Position numbers and translations under genes: made by a program
Assembly: GCA_025359135.1 (NCBI GenBank)
Contig: JANYHJ010000055.1
Coordinates: forward strand, 1-41,755
DNA length: 41,755 nucleotides
Source: Gemmatimonadota bacterium
Lineage (GTDB): Bacteria; Gemmatimonadota; Gemmatimonadetes; Gemmatimonadales; Gemmatimonadaceae
Reading direction: 5' to 3'
Shown: positions 41,299 to 41,755 of the stretch, piece by piece
How the letters are laid out: each line of letters opens with the position of its first letter
Position numbering within the stretch: the stretch's first letter is position 1
Notes under the pieces: generated by a model
Database searches by the model: none
Seen by the model: the letters and a program-made list of their open reading frames with translations, nothing else
Told to the model about the DNA's origin: nothing

Positions 41299-41436
41299 TA
41301 TACAGACGTGTGACCCAAGAGTCGCGGAACCTTGGCATGCGTCATGCAATATCAAGTGTTGCCCGCCGCCATTCCGTAGGACGTAGAGTTCCAAAGATGG
41401 TGTGCGTGGCTCAACTACCGGGGACACCCGGACCGT

Positions 41437-41476
41437 GCCCCGGCTCTCGAATCGAGAGCCGGGGCGCTTTTTTTTT
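41437..41476 (+). terminator. Strong Rho-independent terminator
   Basis: A perfect 12-base-pair stem, GCCCCGGCTCTC (41437-41448) / GAGAGCCGGGGC (41454-41465), with a five-base loop and nine Ts (41468-41476). It ends plus-strand transcription about 140 bases after the tRNA. It is the only classical terminator with a T-tract that I saw in the window. Confidence 0.92.
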
Positions 41477-41517
41477 CGCGAGGGGCATCGGCGGTCGGGT
41501 CGCCGATGCCTTCGCGC

Positions 41518-41755
41518 TTATCGAGCGTAGCTCGCTGCGGCGTCCTTCCGCATCGCGCCGAACAGCTCGGCGAGAAAGCGCGCTTCTTCCCTCTCGCTCG
41601 GGCCGTTGAAGTCGCCGGCCACGGTGCCACTGAGCGCGCCCATCCAGCGGATGACCGCGCTCTCGCGCACGAAGCCGTGCGTCTGCCGCGAAATGGTCGT
41701 GGGCGCGCCGGCGGAATCCTTGAAGACGATGCGCCAGGTCGAGCCGTCGCCCTGA
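41518..41755 (-). CDS. C-terminal part of an unrecognised protein (cut by the window edge)
   Basis: On the minus strand the frame is open from the right edge to TAA at 41518-41520 and encodes about 78 residues. The visible text (GDGSTWRIVFKDSAGAPTTI, then SRQTHGFVRESAVIRWMGAL and SGTVAGDFNGPSEREEARFL) reads as a normal folded protein with an alpha-helical, charged end. No family is recognised. The N-terminus is outside the window, so size and start are unknown. It ends 42 bases from the T-tract of the terminator, which acts on the opposite strand. Confidence 0.7.
   Translation of the reverse strand, partial: QGDGSTWRIVFKDSAGAPTTISRQTHGFVRESAVIRWMGALSGTVAGDFNGPSEREEARFLAELFGAMRKDAAASYAR

Overview
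The window is about 42 kb of very GC-rich, densely coded bacterial chromosome. Genes sit on both strands, many with 1-4 nt stop/start overlaps (GTGA, ATGA, TGATG). The gene set suggests a Gemmatimonadota bacterium or a close relative: a large DUF5916/CBM9-like outer-membrane-type protein, signal peptides ending in AQA/AQS, a SURF1 protein (aerobic respiration), a class II CPD photolyase, a DUF4015 glycoside hydrolase and an AdpA/GlxA-type regulator. That assignment is an inference from gene content and base composition. No phage, IS element or CRISPR array was seen. No gene-free stretch exceeds 300 bases; the longest (27879-28124, 24648-24867, 11319-11543, 12781-12982) hold only promoter regions or short repeats.

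Layout. 1-4.9 kb: the 3' end of a P-type Mg2+ ATPase, then a coupled operon of an alkylglycerone-phosphate-synthase-like flavoprotein, an FAD glycerol-3-phosphate dehydrogenase and an FGGY kinase. 4.9-8.4 kb (minus): an ECF sigma factor with its RskA-type anti-sigma, a lipocalin-like secreted protein and an ankyrin-repeat protein. 8.6-11.3 kb (minus): a stand-alone FMN/3Fe-4S glutamate-synthase-like protein, a GNAT acetyltransferase and a family 2 glycosyltransferase. 11.5-12.8 kb (minus): three overlapping small genes (DUF1905, unknown, SRPBCC).

12.98-16.3 kb (plus) is the most interesting locus. A 50-residue peptide with a double-glycine leader and a Ser/Thr/Cys-rich tail (MTCSTSRKCCS) is followed 52 nt later by a 1,039-residue class II lanthipeptide synthetase whose domains are in the reverse of the usual order: LanC cyclase first, LanM dehydratase second. 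The expected catalytic and zinc-binding residues are visible in both halves. No transporter, leader protease or immunity gene is next to it.

16.4-22.2 kb: ornithine aminotransferase divergent from an Lrp/AsnC regulator with palindromes between them; a DUF72 protein; a MazEF-like toxin-antitoxin operon with an apparently leaderless promoter, an operator and two coupled small ORFs; a prohibitin-like SPFH protein with a zinc-ribbon partner; SURF1. 22.3-31.4 kb: EamA exporter, MgtE Mg2+ channel, the DUF5916 protein, a 68-residue protein, a 3-hydroxyisobutyrate-dehydrogenase-like enzyme, a cysteine-desulfurase-like protein without the usual catalytic Cys, and the DUF4015 protein. 31.5-41.8 kb: a lipoprotein overlapping an acyl-CoA thioesterase gene, DUF2203 and a small protein, a REP-like palindrome, a tandem rhodanese with a Met-Ala-Gly minisatellite, a GlxA/AdpA-type regulator with a palindrome over its probable -35, RNase Z, a secreted zinc-metallopeptidase candidate, a threonine dehydratase, the photolyase, tRNA-Ala(CGC), a strong terminator and a truncated unknown gene at the right edge.
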